From Maribellus maritimus (GTDB lineage: Bacteria; Bacteroidota; Bacteroidia; Bacteroidales; Prolixibacteraceae), in NCBI RefSeq assembly GCF_022267315.1, contig NZ_JAIKLE010000002.1, positions 124,001-188,000 of the forward strand: 64,000 nucleotides of DNA. Direction: 5' to 3'. Below, one piece after another: positions 8,222 through 16,965 of the stretch (its first letter is position 1; every line of letters starts with the position of its first letter). The translations under genes were made by a program, and so were the position numbers. Below the pieces are notes generated by a model, which had not been told where the DNA came from, made no database searches, and saw nothing but the letters and a program-made list of their open reading frames with translations.

Positions 8222-9388
8222 TTATTTATCCGATGCAGCTGAATTCGAAGCCTCACCGGCTGATTGCTCAGGCTTTTCAGGTTCCGGTAAAAAATAAGTT
8301 GCTATTTTATAATCCGGTGGCTCCTGCATACTCATTGTGGCATTGACCGTGCAGGCCACAATGAGTTCTTCTTCCGGAAAAATGAGGATGGTAGCTCCAC
8401 CACCAATAACAGAACCTGTTCTGGCATAAATTTTCCTTCCGTAATTATCCTCAAGAATCATCCAGCCGTTGCTGTTTTGGGCCAGAAATCCTGATTTTAA
8501 TTCCGAAAGAGTAAAAATCCGGTTTTTTGTGTCTTCAGAAATATAATCTGAGAACAAAAAAGCGTTTCCTAATTTTACCAGATCTTCTGCATTTGACAAT
8601 AAACCTTTTGAAGGAGCCTGTGAACGTAAATCAACGGAGGTGGCATTGATGAGTAATGCAACAATATTATGATCGTAAAAATCGCTCCTTCCTTTTATCG
8701 TTCCAAGGGGTTGATCAAAAACTGTATTTTCCAGGTGTAAAGTATCGATTACCAATTCCTGAACAATTTTTTCAAAATTTTTACCGGTTGCCTTTTCCAT
8801 TACAGCGCCAAGAAGATTGTAATTCAATGAAGAAGCATACTGATAATATCCTGGTTCTGCCATCAAAGAGTCGTCCTTAAAGGAGTCAATTCCTTTTTGC
8901 AGATTAAGATTAAATTTGGTTTTGTATTCTTCACCGGCTCGTTCCGGGTGAATTCCGGAAGTGTTATTAACGAGGTTTTCCAGTGTGATTTTATATTTTT
9001 TTTCGGGGAATTCAGGCATGTAATACTGCACAGAAGAATCGGGATGAAGTGTCCCTTTTTCAACAAGTAACTGATAAGTAAGAGAGGTAAAAAGCTCAGT
9101 TAACGAACCAGTTCTAAATTTGGTATTGCGAGTCGCCGGAACATCCAAATCTTTTGATGCAAGCCCCATGGCTTCGGAGTAAATGATTTCTCCTCCCTTT
9201 GAAATGGCAATTGATCCTCCAGGGATAGAATTGCTTGTCAGGTAAAAGCTAAAATCTTTTCTGACCTTTTTTATCGCATCGATGTACTTTTTATTGTAAA
9301 CGATGTCATTGTTATCTCTTTTACAATTGGTAAGACCAATTAAAATGGCCAGTAAAAAAACAACGAATTTCAATTTTTTTAATTCCAT
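8222..9388 (-). CDS. Beta-lactamase-family lipoprotein with degenerate active site
   Basis: 388 residues. A lipoprotein signal with Cys22 (LIGLTNC) precedes a class C/DD-peptidase-type domain (about 35-365) and an Ala/Ser/Glu-rich tail. Family landmarks are clear: TKFRTGSLTELFTSL, HPDSSVQYYMPEFP, LVNNTSGI and YNLLGAVMEKATGKNF. However, the catalytic Ser-x-x-Lys is S95-L-T-E98, with Lys replaced by Glu. The usual Tyr-Ser-Asn before the YNLLG helix reads Ala-Ser-Ser, and the third motif is R-T-G rather than H/K-T-G. Fold and export look intact, so this may be a non-catalytic peptidoglycan- or ligand-binding protein. Compare the intact family member at 32766. Confidence 0.85.
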   Translation of the reverse strand: MELKKLKFVVFLLAILIGLTNCKRDNNDIVYNKKYIDAIKKVRKDFSFYLTSNSIPGGSIAISKGGEIIYSEAMGLASKDLDVPATRNTKFRTGSLTELFTSLTYQLLVEKGTLHPDSSVQYYMPEFPEKKYKITLENLVNNTSGIHPERAGEEYKTKFNLNLQKGIDSFKDDSLMAEPGYYQYASSLNYNLLGAVMEKATGKNFEKIVQELVIDTLHLENTVFDQPLGTIKGRSDFYDHNIVALLINATSVDLRSQAPSKGLLSNAEDLVKLGNAFLFSDYISEDTKNRIFTLSELKSGFLAQNSNGWMILEDNYGRKIYARTGSVIGGGATILIFPEEELIVACTVNATMSMQEPPDYKIATYFLPEPEKPEQSAGEASNSAASDK

Positions 9389-9595
9389 TTTGTTAGGTTT
9401 TCTGATTTTGCAAACAGGTGCAAAAATAGGGATTTCAATAAAATTTCAAATATTAAAAGATGTGAAATTTTTGGCTGGCTGAGAATTGTTGAAGCTACTC
9501 TTTTCAAAAAAATGAAAATAAGAGTATTTCGTCGGATAACTGAGAGATAAATCTTATGGAGGCCTGAATAAATTACAGGATACACGAAGTTTTGC

Positions 9596-10333
9596 TTAAA
9601 TAAAATTCTTTTTATTCAACATATTGAAAAATGGCACTTTGTAGCTGTTGCTCACGGGAATAAGTTTGTTTTTTATTTTTATGGCGTTATTTTCAATGTA
9701 GTCGATTTTATCGATGGCAATGATATACGATTTGTGTACCCTGATAAATTTTTTTGGATCAAGAACTTCCTGAATTGTTTTGAAATTTAGCAAGGTCATT
9801 ATTTTGCTATCCTCTGTGTGAATTTGAAGATAATCACGCATCCCTTCGATGTACAGAATTTTATTAAAATAGACTTTCACCGTTTTATTCCCTGATTTTA
9901 TAAAAGTATAATCAGGAGCTGTTACAGTTTGATGAATTTCACCTGAAGTCTGGTGGTTTTTGTGGGAGGCCTCCCTCAGGAAACGGGCATATACTTTTTC
10001 CACAGCTTTTACAAAACGTTCAAAAGGAATGGGTTTCAAAAGATAATCCATCACGTCCAATTCGTAGGCTTTTAAAGCATATTCATCGTAGGCTGTGGTT
10101 AAAATTACATAGGGTGGATCTTTTATCGTCTCCAGAAGCTGGATACCTGTAAATTCGTCCATTTGTATATCGAGGAAAATAAGGTCGATTTTATTTTCAC
10201 GAAGAAATGAAAATGTAGAGAGGGCATTGTCAAAAGTTCCCAGCAGATTTAAATAATCAATCTTATCAGCGTACCTTTTTATTTTTTTCAGGGCTAAAAT
10301 TTCGTCGTCAACGGCAATACAATTCATTTTCAT
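9596..10333 (-). CDS. LytTR-family response regulator
   Basis: 245 residues. The receiver domain (1-120) has the DDE acidic pocket (IAVDDEILAL) and the acceptor Asp in IDLIFLDIQMDEFTG. The LytTR DNA-binding domain (about 145-240) contains VYFNKILYIEGMRDYLQIHT and the FIRVHKSYIIAIDKIDYIENN signature. It overlaps the LytS-type kinase gene by 4 bp, so the two form a coupled pair. The target genes are not evident; the symporter gene immediately upstream of the pair is a candidate by position only. Confidence 0.95.
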   Translation of the reverse strand: MKMNCIAVDDEILALKKIKRYADKIDYLNLLGTFDNALSTFSFLRENKIDLIFLDIQMDEFTGIQLLETIKDPPYVILTTAYDEYALKAYELDVMDYLLKPIPFERFVKAVEKVYARFLREASHKNHQTSGEIHQTVTAPDYTFIKSGNKTVKVYFNKILYIEGMRDYLQIHTEDSKIMTLLNFKTIQEVLDPKKFIRVHKSYIIAIDKIDYIENNAIKIKNKLIPVSNSYKVPFFNMLNKKNFI

Positions 10334-11349
10334 GATAAAGGTACTTTTAGGTAAACATCAAATTTATCCATATCGCGATTAATATCAAAAATGAAATTTT
10401 CTCCGTACATGAGTTTTAGTCTTTTTTTCACAATTTTCAGTCCGTTACCGCTACTGTTATCAGGTAATTTGAAATCATTTCGTTTGACATGGTTTGAGGT
10501 TTTTAATTCAATAAATTCATTTTCAACTTTGAATGAAATCTGGATGCCGGGTGATTTTACCTGTTTATTGCAGTGTTTTACCGCATTTTCGATAATCGGT
10601 ATAAACAGAAGCGGCGGAATCAATTTGCCGGCAGAGGAGCCTGTTGTCTCAAATTTTAAAAATTTAGGATTTTCAAAACTTAGCTTGGCCAGTTCAAGAT
10701 AATCCTCGATATAAGTTAGTTCCCTATCCAACCTGACTTTTTCTTCGGCAGATTCCTGTAACATGTAACGCATAATTTTTGAAAGCAGAAATATGGCATT
10801 TGAAGCTTTCTCTTTATCTTCGAAAATCAATGCATCAATGTTGTTCAAAACATTAAACAGAAAATGCGGATTTACCTGAGAGCGTAATATACCTAGTTCA
10901 GATTGTACTGTTTTTCTTTCCAGTTCCGATTGGTTGAGCTGTATTTTTGTAGAGTAACTAAACAATTTCAGTGCGGAGGCAGTTCCAACTATCATAAAAT
11001 TGGAAAGAAGTGAGTAAAAGAGTTCTACGGTTAAAGCTTTCCGGCTTACCCAAAATCCAAGCCGCGGTTGTATTACGAAATTGATATATCTGGAAATAAG
11101 AATATTGATTGTAAAAGCAGTTAGTACGCCAATTAAAAGTACAGGAAGATTACGGTTTTTGATAAAAAAACGAGGAATCAAAAAACTGATAACAAAATAA
11201 ACCGTGAAAACATCAAACGGCAAATAAATCATATTTATAAATGCATCTGTTTCAAAACCATACGACAAAATAAAAGGTATGGTATAAAATGCATAAATAA
11301 ATATCCAAAAAAGAATGTGGTTTAAAATCCGATATTTAAAGATTTTCAT
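10330..11349 (-). CDS. LytS-family sensor histidine kinase
   Basis: 339 residues. Four predicted transmembrane helices occupy about 1-130, followed by a short coil and the His_kinase domain. The H-box SQVNPHFLFNVLNNIDAL identifies the LytS/YehU class, and the ATPase part has the N-box PPLLFIPIIENAVKHCNK and a GNGLKIVKKRL G-box. The short loops between helices suggest sensing in or near the membrane. It is translationally coupled to the LytTR regulator. Confidence 0.93.
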   Translation of the reverse strand: MKIFKYRILNHILFWIFIYAFYTIPFILSYGFETDAFINMIYLPFDVFTVYFVISFLIPRFFIKNRNLPVLLIGVLTAFTINILISRYINFVIQPRLGFWVSRKALTVELFYSLLSNFMIVGTASALKLFSYSTKIQLNQSELERKTVQSELGILRSQVNPHFLFNVLNNIDALIFEDKEKASNAIFLLSKIMRYMLQESAEEKVRLDRELTYIEDYLELAKLSFENPKFLKFETTGSSAGKLIPPLLFIPIIENAVKHCNKQVKSPGIQISFKVENEFIELKTSNHVKRNDFKLPDNSSGNGLKIVKKRLKLMYGENFIFDINRDMDKFDVYLKVPLS

Positions 11350-11504
11350 TTAACCAATATTGTAACTATTACACAATGGTAAACTTTTTCTCTGAAAAAA
11401 ATACTGACTTTCTGCCACTTATACAATTAATTCTGCAATTGTTGTTTGTAGATGATAAGTTTTCTTTTGCAGATTAAATCCTGTTTTTTGCCTACAAAAA
11501 AGTG

Positions 11505-12731
11505 CTAGATAGCAACACTGGTTTCCTCATTTTCTGAACGGGCGATGGTTACTGCGCCACAACTGTCGCTCCAAACATTAACAGAAGTACGAATCATATC
11601 CAGAATCCGGTCTACTGCCAGAATTAATCCTATTCCTTCCAGGGGCAGCCCTACTGCCGTTAATACAACAGTTATCATTACCAGTCCGGCCATTGGAATT
11701 CCGGCTGCACCAATTGATGCAAGCAATGCCGTAACTACGACCAAAGCCTGTTGTGCAATACTCAGTTCCACGCCGTAAACCTGTGCGATAAACATGGCCG
11801 CAATACACTCATAAAGTGCTGTACCATCCATATTTATTGTGGCTCCAAGCGGCAATGTAAAACTTGATATTTTATTTGATACTCCGCTGTTATTCTCTAA
11901 AGCATCCATTGTCAGCGGCAATGTTGCACTTGATGAAGATGTGGAGAATGCGGTTAGCAGCGGGGTAATCATATTTTTCATGTGGGCAAACGGCCTGGCT
12001 TTTCCTATAAAACGAACAATTAAAGGCAGGGAAACAAAAGCATGTATCATAAGAGCAACAAAAACACAAAGACTGTAAATGGCCAAACTTCCGGCAATAC
12101 TTGCTAACTGATCAGAGTTTCGGGCAACTTCGCTTGCTACAATACCAAAAATTCCAAATGGTGTAAATTTTATGATGAACAAGGTTATTTTCATCATTAC
12201 CTCAAAAACAGCATTAAAAAAAGTAGTCAGCGAATCTTTATATTTTCCTTCTACTTTGGTGATAAAAAAACCAAAAATTACTGCGAAGAAAATCACAGAT
12301 AAAATAGAGCCCTGCGCCATTGCATCAACAATGTTGTCGGGAATCAAACGATAGAAAATATCTTTTACCGAACCTGCATTTTCAGCTAAACCTTCAACCG
12401 ATTGGGTAAACCCCATTTCAACACCTACTCCGGGTTTTACAATATTTACAACAAACAAGCCGGTAACAATGGCAAGTGTACTTGTTCCCAAATAGTAGGT
12501 GAGTGTTTTCAGTCCCAGCCTGCCGAGGTTTTTTCCTTCGCCCATACTCGTAACACCACTAATTATAGAACTAAAAATAAGAGGTATAATAACCATCTTT
12601 AAAGCCCTGAGAAAAATATCGCCCATCCAGGCAACATATTTAACCCCATCGGGTACAAAATATCCAAAAAGCACAGAAAGGATTAATGCAATTAGTATTT
12701 GCCAATGAAGTTTTAATTTTTTTATTTTCAC
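11505..12731 (-). CDS. Dicarboxylate/amino acid:cation symporter (DAACS family)
   Basis: 408 residues, the normal length for the GltP/DctA family. The sequence has the serine-rich re-entrant loop (STSSSSATLPLT), the TM7 motif GATINMDGTALYE and the TM8 region with DRILDMIRTSVNVWSD. These form the substrate and cation sites of proton- or sodium-coupled glutamate/aspartate or C4-dicarboxylate uptake. Which substrate cannot be decided here. It stands alone, 155 bp before the LytS gene on the same strand, and diverges from the hemerythrin gene with a 189-bp AT-rich spacer. Confidence 0.95.
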   Translation of the reverse strand: MKIKKLKLHWQILIALILSVLFGYFVPDGVKYVAWMGDIFLRALKMVIIPLIFSSIISGVTSMGEGKNLGRLGLKTLTYYLGTSTLAIVTGLFVVNIVKPGVGVEMGFTQSVEGLAENAGSVKDIFYRLIPDNIVDAMAQGSILSVIFFAVIFGFFITKVEGKYKDSLTTFFNAVFEVMMKITLFIIKFTPFGIFGIVASEVARNSDQLASIAGSLAIYSLCVFVALMIHAFVSLPLIVRFIGKARPFAHMKNMITPLLTAFSTSSSSATLPLTMDALENNSGVSNKISSFTLPLGATINMDGTALYECIAAMFIAQVYGVELSIAQQALVVVTALLASIGAAGIPMAGLVMITVVLTAVGLPLEGIGLILAVDRILDMIRTSVNVWSDSCGAVTIARSENEETSVAI

Positions 12732-12920
12732 GTTTTGGTCTTTTATATTTTTAATCGGAAGTTGCTAATTTATCTCTTTTCATACAGATGCCAAATTTCT
12801 TTCTGTCCATTTTAGTAGTTCTTATTATTTGATAATGTACCGAGGGTAAAAAATAGCAACAAATTGGGATTTTAAGGATTTATTTTTATTGTTTACTTCG
12901 TAATCATAAAATTTAGTTTA

Positions 12921-13676
12921 ATGAGTAAATACACATTATTTTCGGCACAAATGAAAATGGCCGACATCGTTTATCATAATTATTTATTAATACCGGTACT
13001 GGGAAGATTCGGTATAAAATACGGTTTTAGGAATAGAACGGTTGAAGAAGTATGTCGGCAATATAACATAAATACATGGTTTTTTCTTGAGATTGTGAAT
13101 GCTTACCATAACCGGGATTATTTTCCAACAGAAAAACTGAGAGACTTTTCATTTTCCGATATCATAGCTTATTTGGTTAATACACATCGTTATTTTCAGA
13201 AAGTTAAAATACCTGAAATTCAGGTATTTATTGATAAGTTGATGAATTCTGCTCCGGAAGAGAACAGTAAAAACATCAAGTTACTTGATGATTTTTTTAA
13301 AAAATATGTAGAAGAAATTGATTTGCATTTTTCACACGAAGAGGAGGATGTTTTTCCATACATAGAGCAAATTGGACAGGCTATCGATTCCGGGAATGTA
13401 GCCGAAGAACTTATTGAAAGAATTATTAATGAGCCGATTGAGGAATACGAAAGACAACATGATAACCTCGAAATAAAACTTAATGATCTTAAAAACCTGA
13501 TTATTAAATATCTGCCTCCGCACGATAACGTTGAATTGGTACAGAAATTACTTACTGAATTGTTCCGGGTTGAAATTGATTTGAATGACCATTCGCGTAT
13601 TGAGGAGAAAGTGCTGGTTCCCAAAGTCAAATCTTTTGAACAAAGTATTCTGAAAAAAAGTGGCGTATCAAATTAA
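12921..13676 (+). CDS. Hemerythrin-domain protein (ScdA/RIC-like)
   Basis: 251 residues. An N-terminal segment resembling the ScdA_N/DUF542 helix (TVEEVCRQYNINTWFFLEIVN) is followed by a hemerythrin four-helix bundle. Candidate di-iron ligands are His89 (YLVNTHRYF), His136/His139 with nearby Glu (LHFSHEEEDVFP), His180 (YERQHDN), and His224/Glu228 (NDHSRIEEK). Related proteins repair iron-sulfur clusters or sense O2/NO. The Cys of classical RIC proteins is shifted (VEEVCRQ). It ends just before a LuxR-type regulator gene, so it may feed a signal to it. Confidence 0.88.
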   Translation: MSKYTLFSAQMKMADIVYHNYLLIPVLGRFGIKYGFRNRTVEEVCRQYNINTWFFLEIVNAYHNRDYFPTEKLRDFSFSDIIAYLVNTHRYFQKVKIPEIQVFIDKLMNSAPEENSKNIKLLDDFFKKYVEEIDLHFSHEEEDVFPYIEQIGQAIDSGNVAEELIERIINEPIEEYERQHDNLEIKLNDLKNLIIKYLPPHDNVELVQKLLTELFRVEIDLNDHSRIEEKVLVPKVKSFEQSILKKSGVSN

Positions 13677-13680
13677 GAAA

Positions 13681-14265
13681 ATGACTGTAATTATTGCAGT
13701 TTCGCAGGTTTTAACACGGCTTGGGATTAAAACATTCTTAAGCGTAATCGGTATAGAGCCGGAGTACAAGGAACTTGCTCATTTGGATGAGCTTGATTCG
13801 GTTATTCCGCCAGGTTCAAAATCGTATTTAATCATAGAACAGTCATTATTGGTAAAACCGGAATCGGAGTACCTTCTGAATATCGCAAAAAAATACAGTA
13901 AAAGTAAGATATTGATTATTGGTAACCGGGTGATTAAAAATTGTCCGTGCAGCCATTTTGTGCTTAATAGTGACAACCGGCAGGAAATACTTGAAAAATT
14001 CCAGGATTTTTTTAGCGAAAAAGACGATACTTCAACAGTAAACGGTGCCGAGGATATTTTAAGTGACCGGGAAACGGAAGTGCTGAAAGAAGTTGCAAAA
14101 GGATTGGCCAACAAGGAAATTGCAGATAAACTGTATATCAGCATCAATACGGTAATTACCCATCGGAAAAATATTACTGAAAAACTTGGGGTTAAAACTG
14201 TGTCAGCGCTTACGGTTTATGCTTTAATGAATAAACTAATAACACCCGAGGAAGCAATAAAATAG
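13681..14265 (+). CDS. LuxR-type regulator with pseudo-receiver domain
   Basis: 194 residues from the ATG at 13681, which lies 4 bp after the hemerythrin stop; an in-frame ATG at 13660 would overlap that gene. The C-terminal LuxR domain is complete (LSDRETEVLKEVAKGLANKE, then INTVITHRKNITEKLGVK). The N-terminal 120 residues have receiver-like length and strands, but the acidic pair is VS (IIAVSQVL) and the acceptor position reads YLIIEQSLL, with Glu in place of Asp. Phosphorylation by a kinase is therefore unlikely. It probably responds by another route, perhaps through the hemerythrin partner. Confidence 0.88.
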   Translation: MTVIIAVSQVLTRLGIKTFLSVIGIEPEYKELAHLDELDSVIPPGSKSYLIIEQSLLVKPESEYLLNIAKKYSKSKILIIGNRVIKNCPCSHFVLNSDNRQEILEKFQDFFSEKDDTSTVNGAEDILSDRETEVLKEVAKGLANKEIADKLYISINTVITHRKNITEKLGVKTVSALTVYALMNKLITPEEAIK

Positions 14266-14343
14266 TTTTTATTTCCCAACCGCTATCATAATAAATGAGG
14301 ATGTACAAATTATTGTTATATCAACTAACTATACTCAAAAAAG

Positions 14344-15231
14344 TTATTCCGGCGAAACAGAAAGGCCTGCCATATTTTTAAATATTTCCTGCAGCTTTTT
14401 GCAATTTTTTAGCTCTTCTTTTGCTTCCGGATAAACATATTTTTGCCGGTTAAGATAATTGTTGATTAACAAAATCTGAATGGGAGAGAGGTTTTGTAAT
14501 TTTTCTGTTAGCAATGTTTGAATACTAAATTTACGCAATACTTTTTGTTGATCTGCTGTATTTAAAGCGATAGTTAATTCATTGGGATGTGTATTTTGAA
14601 TGTCTGAAAAATAGGTTTTCCAATCGTTTGTATTTTTATCATTTTTAAATCCGGGATGTATGGTTTCATGAATATTCATCACAAGGCTGTTCTTCTTGTG
14701 GTAAACGATATTCCATAAGGTAAAGCAGGTAAAAGCTCCACCAGCTACCAGTGTTTCATTTTTGACAGAAATAGTGGCGCCGCTGGTCGCATCTGTTTTT
14801 TGTGCATTCAGTCGAACCAGTTTTTCTTCATCTGTTTCTTTGAGTTTTGAAAAGGGATTATTTAATACGGTAAAAAGCTGATAGTAGTCGTTTTTGTTAA
14901 ATTTTTCATGCCCGATTTTTGTTAAAGGCTTTTTTTCAGGTATTGAAAGACCGAGGAAATTTCCGGTTATATCCCAGTAAAGAGTAAGTTCAGCGGGTTT
15001 ACATTCTCCGGTGCTGCAAACTTCTGTAAATATGTTACGGCAATAAAAGAGCGGATTTTGTGCTCTGTCTACAACTAACATGGTACTGTCATCTGCAATT
15101 TCCTTATTTGTCGCCGGGAGCATTGAAAATTCATTTTTGTAAAAAGGAAATTGTTCTTTTTGTTGAGTTCCCTTTGTGTGAAATTCAGCAAAAAACAGAA
15201 GAGCCAATATGCTTAAAATAAGAATTTTCAT
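14344..15231 (-). CDS. Exported protein with FMN-binding-like motif
   Basis: 295 residues from the ATG at 15231, one base after the stop of the di-heme oxidoreductase gene; an in-frame ATG at 15243 would overlap it. A signal peptide (1-20) is followed by a region with two or three Cys (FYCRN, VCSTGECKP). At 147-155 the sequence DATSGATIS fits the D-x-x-S/T-G-A-T-x-S/T pattern on which ApbE attaches FMN to Thr in NqrC/RnfG-type domains. The rest does not align obviously to those proteins, so covalent flavin is a hypothesis. As the last gene of a heme/iron cluster it could be an electron carrier. The family is not otherwise recognised. Confidence 0.6.
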   Translation of the reverse strand: MKILILSILALLFFAEFHTKGTQQKEQFPFYKNEFSMLPATNKEIADDSTMLVVDRAQNPLFYCRNIFTEVCSTGECKPAELTLYWDITGNFLGLSIPEKKPLTKIGHEKFNKNDYYQLFTVLNNPFSKLKETDEEKLVRLNAQKTDATSGATISVKNETLVAGGAFTCFTLWNIVYHKKNSLVMNIHETIHPGFKNDKNTNDWKTYFSDIQNTHPNELTIALNTADQQKVLRKFSIQTLLTEKLQNLSPIQILLINNYLNRQKYVYPEAKEELKNCKKLQEIFKNMAGLSVSPE

Positions 15232-15232
15232 T

Positions 15233-16615
15233 TTAAAGTGCATTTAGAAAAGTGAGTAAGGCATCGCGTTCCGATTTACTCAGTTTCATAAATTCATCTC
15301 TCGATTTTTCAGCTTCTCCACCATGCCACAAAATTGCTTCTGTTAAGTTGGCGGCTCTTCCATCGTGTAAAAAATGGGTATGTCCATTGGCAAGGTTCGT
15401 AAGCCCGATTCCCCACAGTGGTCTTGTTTTCCACTCTTTGCCATTTGCAAGATACTCGGGTCTGTTATCGGCCAGACCGTCGCCCATGTCGTGTAAAAGC
15501 ATGTCGGTGTAGGGATATATTTTCTGATTACTTATTTCCGGGATACCTTCAAAGTGACCGGTGTTAAATGATGGAACATGACAGGCAGTGCAGTTTATTT
15601 TTTCGAACAATTTTCGACCCTGTACAACTTCCGGGTCATCAAAATTTCTTCCGGCCGGCACACCAAGTGTCATGGCGTAAAAAGTAACGTTTTCGAGGGT
15701 TTCCATATCAAGCTCAACCGCATGCTCGGCGTTGTCGCCATTGGTTTGGCCATAGGAACTTTCCACAGGTTTTACCGGATTTGTAACTCCCATATCTTCG
15801 TTGTAGGCTCCGGCCGACTGAACCAAAACACTGGGGGTTCCGGCTTTCCATCCAAAACGGCCAAGAGCGGTCGTTTCCGAAACAGGGTCCCATACATAAT
15901 TTGGTTTTCCGGATATTCCGTCGCCATCCATATCATTCATATCTGCATTGGCAACTATATCATCCTCCGGGATTGCTTCCAGAAGTCCGAGTCCAAAAAC
16001 AGGCATTCCAATTCGGGGAGATAACATTACATTTGCAGGTAAGGCTGTGTAAGGATTAATAATGGAATAAACCGGTTTTTTTAATGTTATTGCGGTGCCA
16101 TCATCAAAAATCATTTCAATGTTTTCATATTCAATGGCCATTTCTGCTTCTTTAGCGTAACCATAATTGGCCTGATGTTGCAACTGGGTTCCAAATCCTT
16201 CGACCGGTGCCGGGCCATTGTTTTCATCCGTACCCGGTACACTTATTTTAAAGAAAAATCCACTGATATCATTAAGCTGGATTGGGAAGGCTGCACGACC
16301 GTCGCCCGGGTGACAGGAGATACAGGAATTGTTGTTGAAAATGGGGCCAAGTCCGCCGTTTACAGGTGAATCTCCGGAAACAAAAATATCTTCAAAAGCG
16401 GCGTCTCCTTTTAAATGTTTTTCAAGATTATTGGCAGTTAAATTTGGGGCCGGGCTTGAAATGGCGGTGCTGCTTTGCAGATAAACTGTTGTTTCTCCAC
16501 CGGCTTTTTCTCCTTCAATTTTAGTTGGAACTGTTTCTACTTCTTTTGTACAAGATGCAAAAAAAACAATCAAAAAAATCAATAATAATCCTCTGCACAT
16601 CGACCTCTTCATCAT
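15233..16615 (-). CDS. Di-heme oxidoreductase (DUF1111/DHOR) lipoprotein 1
   Basis: 460 residues. Lipobox FFASC gives an acylated Cys near residue 22. Two CxxCH heme motifs are present, NNNSCISCHPGDGRA (about 96-110) and KINCTACHVPSF (about 343-354). The family signatures GLGPIFNNNSC and HDGRAANLTEAILWHGGEA are clear; the latter is the DHOR C-terminal motif. The protein resembles di-heme peroxidases of the MauG/CcpA superfamily. In other bacteria DHOR genes travel with imelysins and are linked to iron. It lies 6 bp downstream of the small cytochrome gene within a six-gene operon. Confidence 0.92.
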   Translation of the reverse strand: MMKRSMCRGLLLIFLIVFFASCTKEVETVPTKIEGEKAGGETTVYLQSSTAISSPAPNLTANNLEKHLKGDAAFEDIFVSGDSPVNGGLGPIFNNNSCISCHPGDGRAAFPIQLNDISGFFFKISVPGTDENNGPAPVEGFGTQLQHQANYGYAKEAEMAIEYENIEMIFDDGTAITLKKPVYSIINPYTALPANVMLSPRIGMPVFGLGLLEAIPEDDIVANADMNDMDGDGISGKPNYVWDPVSETTALGRFGWKAGTPSVLVQSAGAYNEDMGVTNPVKPVESSYGQTNGDNAEHAVELDMETLENVTFYAMTLGVPAGRNFDDPEVVQGRKLFEKINCTACHVPSFNTGHFEGIPEISNQKIYPYTDMLLHDMGDGLADNRPEYLANGKEWKTRPLWGIGLTNLANGHTHFLHDGRAANLTEAILWHGGEAEKSRDEFMKLSKSERDALLTFLNAL

Positions 16616-16621
16616 TCTATT

Positions 16622-16957
16622 TTAGTTATTAGTCGCTCCCTGGTTTATCCATTCTTTTAAAATTTTTATCTGGCTTGAAGGGATGTCAATATTTTCGGGG
16701 TGTCCGTTTTCAAGTTGAATAACAATTGCACTTTGGTTTGCTTTTCCCGGAGTCACATATCCGCCTTCTGTAAGTTGGTTGTAACTTACATTTTCATGAA
16801 GATTTGGCTCCTGCCTTCCTCCGTAGTGACATGCAGTGCATGTAATTTCCAGAAATGGGGCGATATCCTGCGAAAAAGAGATGATTTTGTTTTCTTCTTT
16901 ACCGCAGGATAATAAAAGAAAAGCGACCATGAGTACGATTGTTATTTTTCTTTCCAT
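16622..16957 (-). CDS. Small c-type cytochrome lipoprotein
   Basis: 111 residues from ATG 16957, which is preferred over an in-frame ATG at 16981 that overlaps the upstream gene. A signal with lipobox LLLSC is followed by one heme-binding motif, ITCTACHYGG, and a downstream WINQGA ending typical of the small planctomycete/Bacteroidetes cytochrome domain. The distal Met ligand is not obvious. It lies between two di-heme oxidoreductase genes with gaps of 6 and 8 bp, so it probably passes electrons to or from them at the membrane surface. Confidence 0.88.
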   Translation of the reverse strand: MERKITIVLMVAFLLLSCGKEENKIISFSQDIAPFLEITCTACHYGGRQEPNLHENVSYNQLTEGGYVTPGKANQSAIVIQLENGHPENIDIPSSQIKILKEWINQGATNN

Positions 16958-16965
16958 CGAACAAT

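Noticed and set aside
10887-10893. AATATACCTAG half of the TACCTA palindrome.
   Set aside because: Inside the LytS gene with no second arm.
13207-13229. Inverted repeat AAATACCTG-N5-CAGGTATTT, similar to the TACCTA palindrome.
   Set aside because: It lies inside the hemerythrin coding sequence, has a 5-bp centre and a G/C at the sixth position, and no promoter box 23 bp away.
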